In this document: positions 35,547 through 45,000 of the stretch, piece after piece
How positions within the stretch are numbered: the first letter of the stretch is position 1
How the letters are laid out: each line of letters starts with the position of its first letter
Source of the DNA: Simiduia curdlanivorans
GTDB lineage: Bacteria > Pseudomonadota > Gammaproteobacteria > Pseudomonadales > Cellvibrionaceae
Length of the DNA: 64,000 nucleotides
NCBI RefSeq assembly: GCF_030409605.1
Contig: NZ_JAUFQG010000004.1
Location: 1,116,001-1,180,000 of the forward strand
Reading direction: 5' to 3'
Position numbers and translations under genes: made by a program
Notes under the pieces: model-generated
What the model saw: the letters and a program-made list of their open reading frames with translations, nothing else
Told to the model about the DNA's origin: nothing
Databases searched by the model: none

Positions 35547-36824
35547 ATGCGATTTCTAGTTTTCTTTGTAGTCTTAATACTGTCGTTTACGTTTGGCTCA
35601 ACGGCGTTGGCCGGAGGAAAATTATTGATCGTCGGCGGTGCTCTAGAAAGCTCCAATGCGCAAGTGTACCGTGCTTTTATCGATGCCATTCCGGCGCAAG
35701 CGAAAATTGCCATTGTTCCAGCGGCTTCGGGTCGACCGGCGCTTTATGCTGAGAAATTTCGCAAGGATTTGAATCGCTACGGCGTTACCAATGAGCGGAT
35801 AGTGATTGTTCCTCTCGCGCTCGTCGATGACCCGTCAACGGACGTGGACGAAAGCAAGTGGCAAGACAACGCTTATTCTACAGACTTACTTGCATCGCTA
35901 GAGGGGGTGCAAGGTTTTTGGTTTGTAGGCGGCGATCAAACTCGGATAACGCAACTTCTAATGCGCGATGGTGAGGAAAGCCCGCTACTGAAGTTCATTC
36001 GAGACAAGCTACAATCCGGTGCGATTGTTGGTGGTACTAGCGCTGGTGCGGCAATGATGAGTCATCAAATGATTGCCGGTGGCGATAGTGTTAGCGCACT
36101 TTTGTCACCGCCCGCCGAGGCTTATACCGGCATGGAGAGTCAGGAGTTAGGCCAATTATATTGGCAGCCAGGATTGAATTTTTTACCCAGCATCTTGGTG
36201 GATCAACACTTTGATCGCAAGGCGCGTTTAGGCCGGCTAGCCGTGGCCATGTGTAGGCTAAAGCAAGGTTACGGGCTTGGAGTGGACGAGGATACCGCGG
36301 CTTTCGTTGATCTGGAAAAGCAAAGTCTACGCGTATTGGGGCGCGGCAACGTGGTTTGGCTTGAGGCTGCTACTGGCGGTTGTAACCTGAGTGAGGATTC
36401 GCGCGAGCAGGCGGATGTCGCAACTGAGGTTATTCGTCAGTTCTCGCTATCGCTCATGGCCGCCGGGGATAGTTGGCAATGGAGCCGTAAACTATTTAAA
36501 GCCAGTGACGGCAAGCAGAAAACTGTTGGCCGGGAAGCCTTTGCAGGTGGCGTGCATTCCGGTGGTGGATTTGCACTGGCGAATGCGAGATTGGACCAAA
36601 GTTTGGGGTTTGATTTGTTGGATAATAGTGATAGCACGCAACTTGATCGATTCACGCTGGCTCGATTTCAAAACCATGATTACCTAGTTCGCTATCAATT
36701 TAAGCAATCCCCCAAAAGCGAGGGCTATTGGGGCTATCTCGATGGTACTAAAGACAGTTACTCTGCTGTTAATGTCATTTTCTCTGTCGAGTTGCGTCGT
36801 TTATCAGAAAGGCTTATTCCATGA
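35547..36824 (+). CDS. Exported cyanophycinase (CphB/CphE type)
   Basis: A 425-aa protein with a clean signal peptide (residues 1-22, STALA/GG). Cyanophycinase S51 core: KLLIVGGALE at the mature N-terminus, FWFVGGDQTR, nucleophile Ser165 in GGTSAGAAM, DQHFDRKARLGRL with His221, and GLGVDEDTAAF. All typical motifs are in place. The C-terminal about 130 residues beyond the core are of unknown role. It would cleave cyanophycin to beta-Asp-Arg dipeptides in the periplasm or outside. It lies 3 bp after the regulator and overlaps the next gene by 4 bp. It is the better-conserved of two cyanophycinase homologues in the cluster. Confidence 0.85.
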   Translation: MRFLVFFVVLILSFTFGSTALAGGKLLIVGGALESSNAQVYRAFIDAIPAQAKIAIVPAASGRPALYAEKFRKDLNRYGVTNERIVIVPLALVDDPSTDVDESKWQDNAYSTDLLASLEGVQGFWFVGGDQTRITQLLMRDGEESPLLKFIRDKLQSGAIVGGTSAGAAMMSHQMIAGGDSVSALLSPPAEAYTGMESQELGQLYWQPGLNFLPSILVDQHFDRKARLGRLAVAMCRLKQGYGLGVDEDTAAFVDLEKQSLRVLGRGNVVWLEAATGGCNLSEDSREQADVATEVIRQFSLSLMAAGDSWQWSRKLFKASDGKQKTVGREAFAGGVHSGGGFALANARLDQSLGFDLLDNSDSTQLDRFTLARFQNHDYLVRYQFKQSPKSEGYWGYLDGTKDSYSAVNVIFSVELRRLSERLIP

Positions 36825-37789
36825 TGTATGTGCGACCATGTCTACTTTCGGATTTAGAAGCTTTGGAGCAGTTGGCCTACGATAGTCCGGTGGGCTTAAC
36901 ATCATTGCCGGAGGATCGCGATCGCCTGATAAGACGATTGCAGTGCAGTGTGGAATCATTCGCCAAAGAGGTGATCGAGCCAACTGACGAGGAGTATCTA
37001 TTTGCACTAATCGATGCAGACACGGATAGGGTAGTGGGTGTTAGCGGCATTCTAGCTTGCGCTGGAAGGCATGAACCCTATTTCAATTTTCGGCTGGACA
37101 AGCACTACGTATTTTCGCCAAATTTAAATCAGCGCCATGTGCAAGACCGCCTCATTCTCTGCGCCGATAATAATGGCAAATCGGTATTTAGTGGTTTTTT
37201 TATAGCGGATAAATTTAGCACTAAAGCCAGCATAAATTTACTGGCTCAAGCCAGAATTCTCTACATGGCTAGCTACCCAGAGCGATTCTGTGACGAGGTT
37301 ATAGTGGAGTTTGTTGGGGTAACCAATAATCAAGCCGAGTCACCGTTTTGGAATGCCCTAGGTAAAGCTTTTTTTGCCATGGAGTACGATCAAGCCGAGC
37401 ATTACTGTGGCACTTTGAGTAAATCCTTTGTTGGAGAGTTAATGCCGCCACAACCTATCTATACGGCATTGTTGTCGCGCGATGCGCAGGCCGTTATCGG
37501 TTGCCATGATAAATGCTTTGATGACCTGCTGGCGGCTGCTTTGTCGGAAGGCTTTAGCAATACACCCTATGTCGATGTGTTTGATGCAGGCCCCTGCTTT
37601 TCATGTAAAAAACATGAATTAAAAAGCTTCAGAAGCAGTTCAGTTGACGGCGCTAATGCGGGTGAAAGCTATTTGATTTGCGGTGGTGACGGTTTGGCTT
37701 TTCGCTGTACGTTAATCGATAAAAATATCGGTCTTTATCATGTGCCTACAACGAATCGCCGTTATCTGGTGCAGGAGTCTTTGCCTTGA
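36821..37789 (+). CDS. Arginine N-succinyltransferase-like subunit (AstA/AruF/AruG family)
   Basis: A 322-aa protein of the AstA family, close to the usual 335-345 aa. Opening VRPCLLSDLEALEQLAYDSPVGLTSLP (first GNAT-type strand), central RILYMASYPERFCDEVIVEF and QAESPFWNALGKAFF blocks, and the terminal DVFDAGPCF motif are all typical. The reaction is succinyl-CoA plus L-arginine to N2-succinylarginine, the first step of the AST pathway. It overlaps the cyanophycinase stop (ATGA) and the next gene by 4 bp. The later AST steps (astB, astC, astD) are not in the window. Confidence 0.85.
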   Translation: MMYVRPCLLSDLEALEQLAYDSPVGLTSLPEDRDRLIRRLQCSVESFAKEVIEPTDEEYLFALIDADTDRVVGVSGILACAGRHEPYFNFRLDKHYVFSPNLNQRHVQDRLILCADNNGKSVFSGFFIADKFSTKASINLLAQARILYMASYPERFCDEVIVEFVGVTNNQAESPFWNALGKAFFAMEYDQAEHYCGTLSKSFVGELMPPQPIYTALLSRDAQAVIGCHDKCFDDLLAAALSEGFSNTPYVDVFDAGPCFSCKKHELKSFRSSSVDGANAGESYLICGGDGLAFRCTLIDKNIGLYHVPTTNRRYLVQESLP

Positions 37790-38526
37790 ATATTCGCCCT
37801 GTACAAATTTCAGATATATCGGATCTGCAAGATTTTATGCCGAGGGCGAGCTGTATCTTCGGCTCGCAATTAGCCCGTACGTGGCAGATAGAAAACCAGG
37901 TTAAGGAGTCTGTGACTGCTTTCTTGTACGGAGAAGGTGAGTCCGCTTCAAATTACATCTTCGTGGCGTATGAAAAGGCTCAGCTCATGGGTATGCTCGA
38001 GTTACATACGCTCATTGGTTACAGTATTAACTGTTTAAGCTACCGGCGTTCTAAGGCATTACATAGGTCCGATATGTTGTCGGTATGTCACGAGCAGCAG
38101 GTGATCACGCTTGATCAGGGGTTGCTCGGTCAACACTCTCTGGCATTATGTGTTGTGGCAAATGGACGGGAACACCTAGCGACGGATTTGATCTCGGCGG
38201 CACTTGGTTTTCTAGCGTCGGGCCAGGATAAGTTTTCCGGTCATATTTGTATTAGCTTACCAGTAAGCAGTGGCGAGCATTTTTGGCGCGTTACTGGCTT
38301 GCCTTTAACTGGTATATCTTACCAAGACTGCAATCACCATCATGCCGAGCTCTTACCTCAAACTCCGCTTTATGAATGCTTCTTGGGCGGTGCTTTGTTG
38401 ACTGCTGACAGCAATGATGCGCTGCATGAGCCGTTAGCGATTTGGCTGAGACAGCAAGGATTTATCGATAGCGCTAGACTGTCCGTCTTTGATGGCGGCC
38501 CGATATTGACCCGTTTGTTGGGTTAG
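37786..38526 (+). CDS. Short, divergent second AstA-like subunit
   Basis: A 246-aa protein beginning at TTG 37786, overlapping the previous stop, with AGGAG 8 nt upstream. It shares the family plan in reduced form: NIRPVQISDISDLQDF opening, LYECFLGGALL late block and the SVFDGGPIL counterpart of FDAGP. It is about 75-100 aa shorter than usual and lacks recognisable central blocks. With its neighbour it resembles AruF/AruG, the heteromeric succinyltransferase of Pseudomonas, but may be a non-catalytic partner. Its TAG stop lies inside the TTAG target site of the MITE that follows. Confidence 0.7.
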   Translation: MNIRPVQISDISDLQDFMPRASCIFGSQLARTWQIENQVKESVTAFLYGEGESASNYIFVAYEKAQLMGMLELHTLIGYSINCLSYRRSKALHRSDMLSVCHEQQVITLDQGLLGQHSLALCVVANGREHLATDLISAALGFLASGQDKFSGHICISLPVSSGEHFWRVTGLPLTGISYQDCNHHHAELLPQTPLYECFLGGALLTADSNDALHEPLAIWLRQQGFIDSARLSVFDGGPILTRLLG

Positions 38527-38804
38527 GGAACCTCTGAATAACTCTGGTACCGCTCTGCGTGACCTGTAGCGGTCAGCCGCAAGGCGAGTTTCGCAGCTAA
38601 TGGCCTTAGCCCTTAGCAAGAAGCTCAACGCAGCGGATGGCCGCTAAAGGCCGCGCGCTACGGGGCTTCCAGCAAATTCCGTGTGAGTTGGGGGCGGCCA
38701 TCCGCTTGCGACTTCTCGACAGACCCCGGTATGCCTTCGAAGCCCCGCCTAGCCCACGAAATTTGCTGGAAGCCAGAGCGGCACCAGAGTTATTCAGAGG
38801 TTCC
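38527..38804. mobile_element. 278-bp MITE, IS5-group-like ends, TTAG duplication
   Basis: The left end (38527-38557) and right end (38774-38804) form 31-bp terminal inverted repeats with one mismatch, starting GGAACCTCTGAATAAC. TTAG at 38523-38526 and 38805-38808 is the target duplication; it fits the YTAR preference of IS5-group transposases, and GGAA at the tip also resembles IS5 ends. There is no transposase gene. Two internal inverted-repeat pairs (38632-38644 with 38694-38706; 38664-38683 with 38755-38774) interleave, so they compete in folding. Confidence 0.85.
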
Positions 38805-38810
38805 TTAGAT

Positions 38811-41800
38811 CTATTCTTCTTTTGATAGCCAGCACTCAATATTTTCGGCCGTTGATGGTCGGCAAAAGAGATAGCCTTGGCCGAAATTACAGGCATTGTC
38901 GTGCAGGAAATTTTGTTGTTCCCGAGTCTCGACGCCTTCGGCAATAACTTCAAGGCCCAGGCTGTGGGCCATGGCGATAATGGCTTTTGTTATAGCAACG
39001 TCGTGGGTGCTGTTGGGGATGTCGGCAACGAAAGACTTATCTATTTTTAGGCGCCTGATGGGCAGGGCTTTCAAGTAGGACAGCGATGAATAACCTGTAC
39101 CGAAGTCGTCGATAGCAACCTCTATACCCATGCTCTTTAGCTCATTGATGATTTTTACGGCTTTTTCCATGTCTTCCATCATGAAGTTTTCGGTAATCTC
39201 AACTTCTAAATATTTGCCGGGGATCGCATGTAAGTTAAGCGCCTTCGCTAAGGTGTTGACGAGTTCACCTTGGCGCAATTCGGCACCAGAGATATTAATG
39301 CCAATTCGCGGAACGCTAATGTTGTTGTTGAGCCAGTGACGAATCTGAGCACAGGACTGATTGATAACCCACTCGCCAATTTTTACGATCAAGCCGCTCT
39401 CTTCTGCTAACGGAATGAATAAATCGGGAGCAATCATGCCTTTGGATGGATGAATCCAACGAATTAATGCCTCCATGCCAATAATTTCTTCTGTGGAAAG
39501 ATTGAATTGGGGTTGATACCAGAGCTGCATTTCATTGTGCGCGATTGCCTTGTGCAATTCGGATTCCATTTCTGCTTTTTTACGCGCTGCATCGGTAAAG
39601 CGCTGGGTATAAAAGGTAAAGCTGTCTCGGCCTTTGTGTTTGACCTGATACATGGCTGTATCAGCGTTTCGTAACAGCTCTGAGGGGCTGGTGCCATCGG
39701 TTGGATAGACGCTAATGCCGATGCTGGTGGTTGTGTAAAAATCTTTGCTTTGCAACTCGAAGGGCTTGCGAATTTCATGTAGGATTTTTTCGGCCACTTG
39801 AGCTGGAGCGCTAGGGTCGATCAGGTTTTCTAGTAGCACCACAAATTCATCGCCGCCAAGACGTGCAACGGTATCTTCGTTTCGTACGCAGGTTTTCAAC
39901 CGAGCAGCGACTTGTTTTAAGAGTGAATCACCTATGTGGTGCCCCATGCTATCGTTAATGTTTTTGAATCGATCGATATCTAAGAAGAGTAAAGCAATCG
40001 CGTGCTTGTTCCTATGTGCATGCACCAGCGCTCGTCCCATTCGCGCTTGCAACATTAACCTGTTGGGTAAACCGGTTAAGGTGTCGTGGTGCGCCATGTG
40101 ATCGAGCTTTTCCTCCGAGCGCTTTAATACAGAAATGTCGGAGAAAACCGCGACAAAGTGGCTGGTGGTATTGTTGACGTCTTTAACAGCGCTAATATTC
40201 AGCCATTCTGGCACCAAAGATCCATCTTTTCTCTTGTTCCAAATCTCGCCTTTCCAGCTGCCATTGATCGTGAGTTCCTTCCACATGGCTCTGTAAAAAG
40301 CAGGGGCTTGGCGACCCGAATTAAGCAGTCTTGTGTGCTTGCCGATAACGTCTTCACGCTTAAAACCGGTTACATCTTCAAAGCCTTGATTGACCTCAAT
40401 GATGTACCCTTTGGGGTCCGCTATGATAACCCCTTCAGCGGTATTGTTAAAAACCGTGGCCGCTAACTTTAATTTTTCCTCGAGTATTTTTTGCTGAGTA
40501 ATATCTTCATGGGTACCGACTATTCGTCGAGCTTTATTATTCACGCAATACTCTGCCACTTTTCCTTTGGCTCTTAACCATTGGTATTGATTGGCATTAT
40601 TTCTCGCTCTAAATTCGACATCGAAGGTTTCTGTTTCGCCTCGCATAATGGCGCTGTAAGCTTGATTTCGTCGGGCTACGTCATCTGGGTGTATTTTTTC
40701 GTTCCATCGTTTAATAGGTTGTGGATCTGGCTCTGGGGGGTAACCTAGCATGGTAAAAAATTGCCCGTTGGCGGTCCATTTTCCCGACTCCAAATCCCAG
40801 TCCCACACACCTTCTTTAGCGGCATCCAGAGCCATTGCCAGCTGTTGCTTAACGTGATTGAGGGCTTTTTTCTCGTTGTGAGAAGTCGTAATATTTCGAA
40901 TCAGTATGATAAATTCATCGAATCCGTTGATGTTGCGTAGCCTAGCTTCGAAGCGCGTGGTTCCAGTTGGTAGCTCTAATTCGTATTCGTAGCAAACAAG
41001 CCCTTTCGTTGCTCGTTGCTCATCGAGCTTTTCCAGAAACAATTCACCTAAATCTTGCGGCAGCACATCCTGCATGCGTTTACCAAGGAATTCCTTTGCC
41101 GGTCGGTACAGTTCCGTTTCGGTTTGGGCGCGATAATCAAGAATGGTTCCGTCTGCCCCCAAGCGAAAGAACAGATCGGGCAAGGATTGCAAAATTGCCT
41201 CCAACTCACTTTCGTGTTGGTCTCTTTCTTGTTGAGCTTGATGTAATTTGCCAAAGTCTCGCAAGACGCCATAAGTCCCAAGCACTGTGCCGTTGGCGCG
41301 CACTGGGCCTTTTGTGGTTAGGTAGGTTGAAACGCCAATTTGGTTGGCAATATTTTCTTCGAAGGTTTTAATTGTTTCAGTGCTTAGGATTTGTTTATCA
41401 ATTTGCATCGACTTTTGTGCGAGTGCCGGTGTACTTAGCGATAAATCCGTCGCGCCGATGATGTTTTTTAGGGGGTGTCCAATGGCGCAGGCATAGGCCT
41501 CGTTGGCGAAGAGGTATTGGCCGTTGGTGTCTTTAATATAGATTGCATCGGTGCTTGTTTGCGCCAAGTCGTGTAGAAGCACCTGCAAGGTGTGAGTAGG
41601 GCATTCATTGACTGGTGTAGTGCTAGCTGCAGCGGGCTCTATGTCTGCTAAGAATAGATTTTCTAGCGTTGTAGAAAGGGAGTGCGTGGGATGCTCGAGC
41701 CATGTTTTAAGCTGATTTAGGCTGAGTTCTATCGGTTGGGCACCTTCTACTATCAGGCTTGAAGCACCGCTCATAACGAAAAGAGCGCAAGCTTCGGCTA

Positions 41801-41939
41801 GCGACCGCTTGCTATCAATATGGGGTATTGGGGCGTTCATTATTGATAAACCACTGGCTTCCAATCCATTTGTGGGGCTTGCATTGCTTTCAAGCATAAA
41901 AGTAAGCAGATGTGTCAGCATAGACGCGCTTGAATGCAT
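38811..41939 (-). CDS. PAS-rich GGDEF-EAL protein (c-di-GMP turnover)
   Basis: Up to 1042 aa with no membrane segment. After a roughly 120-aa unassigned N-terminal region come about four PAS/PAC modules (about 125-240, 245-360, 375-495, 495-615), then GGDEF (about 620-780; RNED I-site, intact GGDEF) and EAL (about 795-1035; EALIRW, DDFGTG, LKIDKSF). Both catalytic motifs are intact, so the net direction depends on signals sensed by the PAS domains. None of the possible start ATGs (41939, 41921, 41897, 41840) has a good Shine-Dalgarno sequence. The stop was 2 bp from that of the convergent AstA-like gene before the MITE inserted. Confidence 0.9.
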   Translation of the reverse strand: MHSSASMLTHLLTFMLESNASPTNGLEASGLSIMNAPIPHIDSKRSLAEACALFVMSGASSLIVEGAQPIELSLNQLKTWLEHPTHSLSTTLENLFLADIEPAAASTTPVNECPTHTLQVLLHDLAQTSTDAIYIKDTNGQYLFANEAYACAIGHPLKNIIGATDLSLSTPALAQKSMQIDKQILSTETIKTFEENIANQIGVSTYLTTKGPVRANGTVLGTYGVLRDFGKLHQAQQERDQHESELEAILQSLPDLFFRLGADGTILDYRAQTETELYRPAKEFLGKRMQDVLPQDLGELFLEKLDEQRATKGLVCYEYELELPTGTTRFEARLRNINGFDEFIILIRNITTSHNEKKALNHVKQQLAMALDAAKEGVWDWDLESGKWTANGQFFTMLGYPPEPDPQPIKRWNEKIHPDDVARRNQAYSAIMRGETETFDVEFRARNNANQYQWLRAKGKVAEYCVNNKARRIVGTHEDITQQKILEEKLKLAATVFNNTAEGVIIADPKGYIIEVNQGFEDVTGFKREDVIGKHTRLLNSGRQAPAFYRAMWKELTINGSWKGEIWNKRKDGSLVPEWLNISAVKDVNNTTSHFVAVFSDISVLKRSEEKLDHMAHHDTLTGLPNRLMLQARMGRALVHAHRNKHAIALLFLDIDRFKNINDSMGHHIGDSLLKQVAARLKTCVRNEDTVARLGGDEFVVLLENLIDPSAPAQVAEKILHEIRKPFELQSKDFYTTTSIGISVYPTDGTSPSELLRNADTAMYQVKHKGRDSFTFYTQRFTDAARKKAEMESELHKAIAHNEMQLWYQPQFNLSTEEIIGMEALIRWIHPSKGMIAPDLFIPLAEESGLIVKIGEWVINQSCAQIRHWLNNNISVPRIGINISGAELRQGELVNTLAKALNLHAIPGKYLEVEITENFMMEDMEKAVKIINELKSMGIEVAIDDFGTGYSSLSYLKALPIRRLKIDKSFVADIPNSTHDVAITKAIIAMAHSLGLEVIAEGVETREQQNFLHDNACNFGQGYLFCRPSTAENIECWLSKEE

Positions 41940-42045
41940 TTGCAGCGAGGGCCCAGCTTATTGTTGTGTCTTTCTTAGTGCGACTCTTGGTTTGGTTATA
42001 AAAACTAAAATTGTTCGCGATTGGCGTTATATGTGATCGCGCTGC

Positions 42046-45000
42046 TTAGGCTGTTGGGCTAATTTCGGCAATATAATTTTCCGCATCTTGATGGTTCATG
42101 GGCCGAGCGAATAGGTAGCCTTGACCGAGGTCGCAACCCAGTTCGGTGATGACCGCGAGTTGCGCCTGTGTTTCAATGCCCTCGGCGACGGAGGTCATGC
42201 CGAGTGCATCGGCAAGGGTAACGATGGTGGTAACAATTGCGCGATTTTCATTTTTCACGTCGACTTCATCAATAAAACAGCGGTCAACTTTCAATACGTC
42301 TAACGGAAACCTGTGTAAATAGCTCAGTGATGAATAGCCTGTGCCAAAGTCATCCATGGCAAGGAAAACACCAAGCTGCTTAAGATCGCCAAGGATCTTT
42401 TGAGCGGCAATCACATTTTCCATTAGCGCACTCTCTGTTATCTCAAGTTTTAAGAGTGCGGGGTCTATGCCTGAAATTTGCAGTACATTTTTGATGCGGT
42501 CTACCAAGTCGCTGCGTGAAAAGTGTTTGCTAGAAAGGTTTACGCTGATAGATACGGAGCATTGATATTTTTTGTGCCATTGCGATACTTGGATGCAAGC
42601 TTTGAGGCACATCGCAATATCTAAATCAATGATCAAGCCACTCTCTTCTGCCAGCGGAATAAAATCACTGGGAGGAATTAGACCTTGGTTCGGGTGCTGC
42701 CAGCGTGCAAGGGCTTCAAACCCGTCGAGTTCTGTTGTGCCTAGCCGCATAATTGGCTGATAAAATACATCTATCTCGTTATTGTTAATGGCGTTACGCA
42801 ACTCTGTTTCAAGCTTGAGCGTATTCATTGCTTTGGTATGCATACTTTGATCGAATACGGCATACTGTCTTTTACCGAGTAATTTCGCCTGATACATGGC
42901 TGCATCGGCATCCCTTAGCATGTCTTCTGCTCTTTCATATCCGAGTGCACTATAGGCGACGCCAATACTTGTTGAAGTGAAAACTTCATTGCCTAGCACT
43001 ACAAATGGTTTGGTAAGATCTTCACAAATACGTTTGGCTACGAGTTCGGCGAAATTCAAACCCTGTACATCATCCAGCAATAAACAAAACTCGTCGCCTC
43101 CGAGCCTGGCGACAGTATCTTGTGGGCGAACAAGTTTAGTGAGTCTAACGCCAACTTGCTGTAACAACTTGTCGCCTGCTAGATGGCCTAGGCTGTCATT
43201 AATTACTTTAAATCTATCTAAATCTAAAAATAGAACCGCGAATTGAAACTTGTCTTCTCGGTTGCCTTTGCCAATGAGTTGGGCAAGACGATCCATAAAT
43301 AGCATGCGGTTTGGGAGTTTTGTTAGCACATCGTGGAAAGCATCGAATTCGAGTTTTTTCTCAATCTCTCGACGAATCTCGATTTGCCTTTCTAGGGAAA
43401 TGTTGGCTTGACGTAGCTCTTGGGTGCGTTGATCTACCCGTTGTTCGAGCTGATCCCGCGCGCGTTTTCGATCGAGCGCAGTGGCTACATGGTGTGAAAC
43501 GTAAGTCAATAATTCTTCTTCATTTTTACCTAATACAAAGGCAGTATCGTAGGTTTGCACAACTAGTGCGCCTAGAACTTCATTGTCCAGTTGCAATGGT
43601 ACACCGAGCCAAGAGACTGGCATCTGACCCTTAATATTAATGCGAGATGTAATTTCCTCAACATTCGAAGGGTTTAACAATAACGGCTGACCGCTCTTCA
43701 TGACATGCTCGGTAAGGTGGTTGCCCATCGGCCTTGGTGCAGGGTCTTTGTCGGAGATGTCGATATAGTAAGGGAAGGTTAAAATGTCTGGGTCATGGAT
43801 ATCGGGTAGCGCGATAAAGAAATATTTTGCATACATAAGCTGGCCAATGGCGTCATGTATATGCTTGTAAAAATTTGACATATCAGAGGTGCTAGCTGAT
43901 ATATCTGCAATTCTGAATAATGCGGTTTGTAAGTGCTCCGCGCGCTGCCGTTCTTTTATCTCATCCTGAAGGCTTTTGTTAAGATCTGCAAGTTCTAGGG
44001 TTCGCTCTTCGACGCGCGCCTCTAGAGATTCTCGATAAAACTTTTTTTGAAGTGCCGTGGTGACGTGGGACGAAACGAATTGCAGTAGATCTAGTTCTTT
44101 TTGTCCGAATCTATCGGTCTTGTCGTATGTCTGTACGACGATTACGCCAGCCACATGCTCGTCGTAAATTAAGGGTACGCCCATCCAAACTTCGGGCTCT
44201 TTACCGACTAAACCAATTTCGCCTTTTGCTTCTAGTTCATGCCTTACCTCGCGGGTTGCCAAGAGAGCTTCACCGGTTCTAATGACGTAGGCTGTAAGGG
44301 TTTTTTCGATATGCTTAAAGGGCATATGCGGTATGGTGTCATCCTCCGTGGTTTCGGTAAAGTCGCAGAGCTGGTCGTCGTCATCGGCGTAATAGGGAAA
44401 GTAAAGTTTGTTAGATAATTTATTGTACTCGGCGACAAAGAAATTTTTTGCGTGAATAAAGCGCGCTACCAGCTGGTGAATTTCGCGATAAAGCAGGTGT
44501 AAATCACTAGTGGTTTGGGTCAGTTCATCGATGGTGAATAAGGTCTTTTGGAGTTCTTCCGCTCGTTTTCGCTCTTCTACCTCGCCCTCGAGTTTATTGT
44601 TAATTTCTGATAGTTCCCACGTGCGTTGGTTGACTCTTGCCTCAAGGGTTATGTTTGCCAGTAGCAATGCATCGGAATCTTTCTGTCTTTTAATTGCTTC
44701 GGCAAGTTGATCGGCAACAAAGCTCAGAAGCTCTAAATCATGTTCGTTGAACTCCCTAGTCTCATCGTAACTTTGCGCGGCAATAACGCCATAGGCGGTT
44801 TCACCTATTACAATAGGTGCGCCAATCCAGCTAAATGGTCTGGAGCCTGCTATTTCTAGTTCACCATTTGCAATAAGTTTTTCTAAGCGCGCTTTATTGA
44901 TTAGTTGTGGCGCTCTGGTATGGAGAATGTATTCAGTGGCACCATTACTTAGTTTGCGCGATCGGGTTGTAATGTCTTTATGATCGGCAAAGTAGGGAAA

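Noticed and set aside
38637..38825. ORF lying inside the MITE
   Set aside because: It is made of the element's inverted repeats and runs past its right end; no ribosome binding site.
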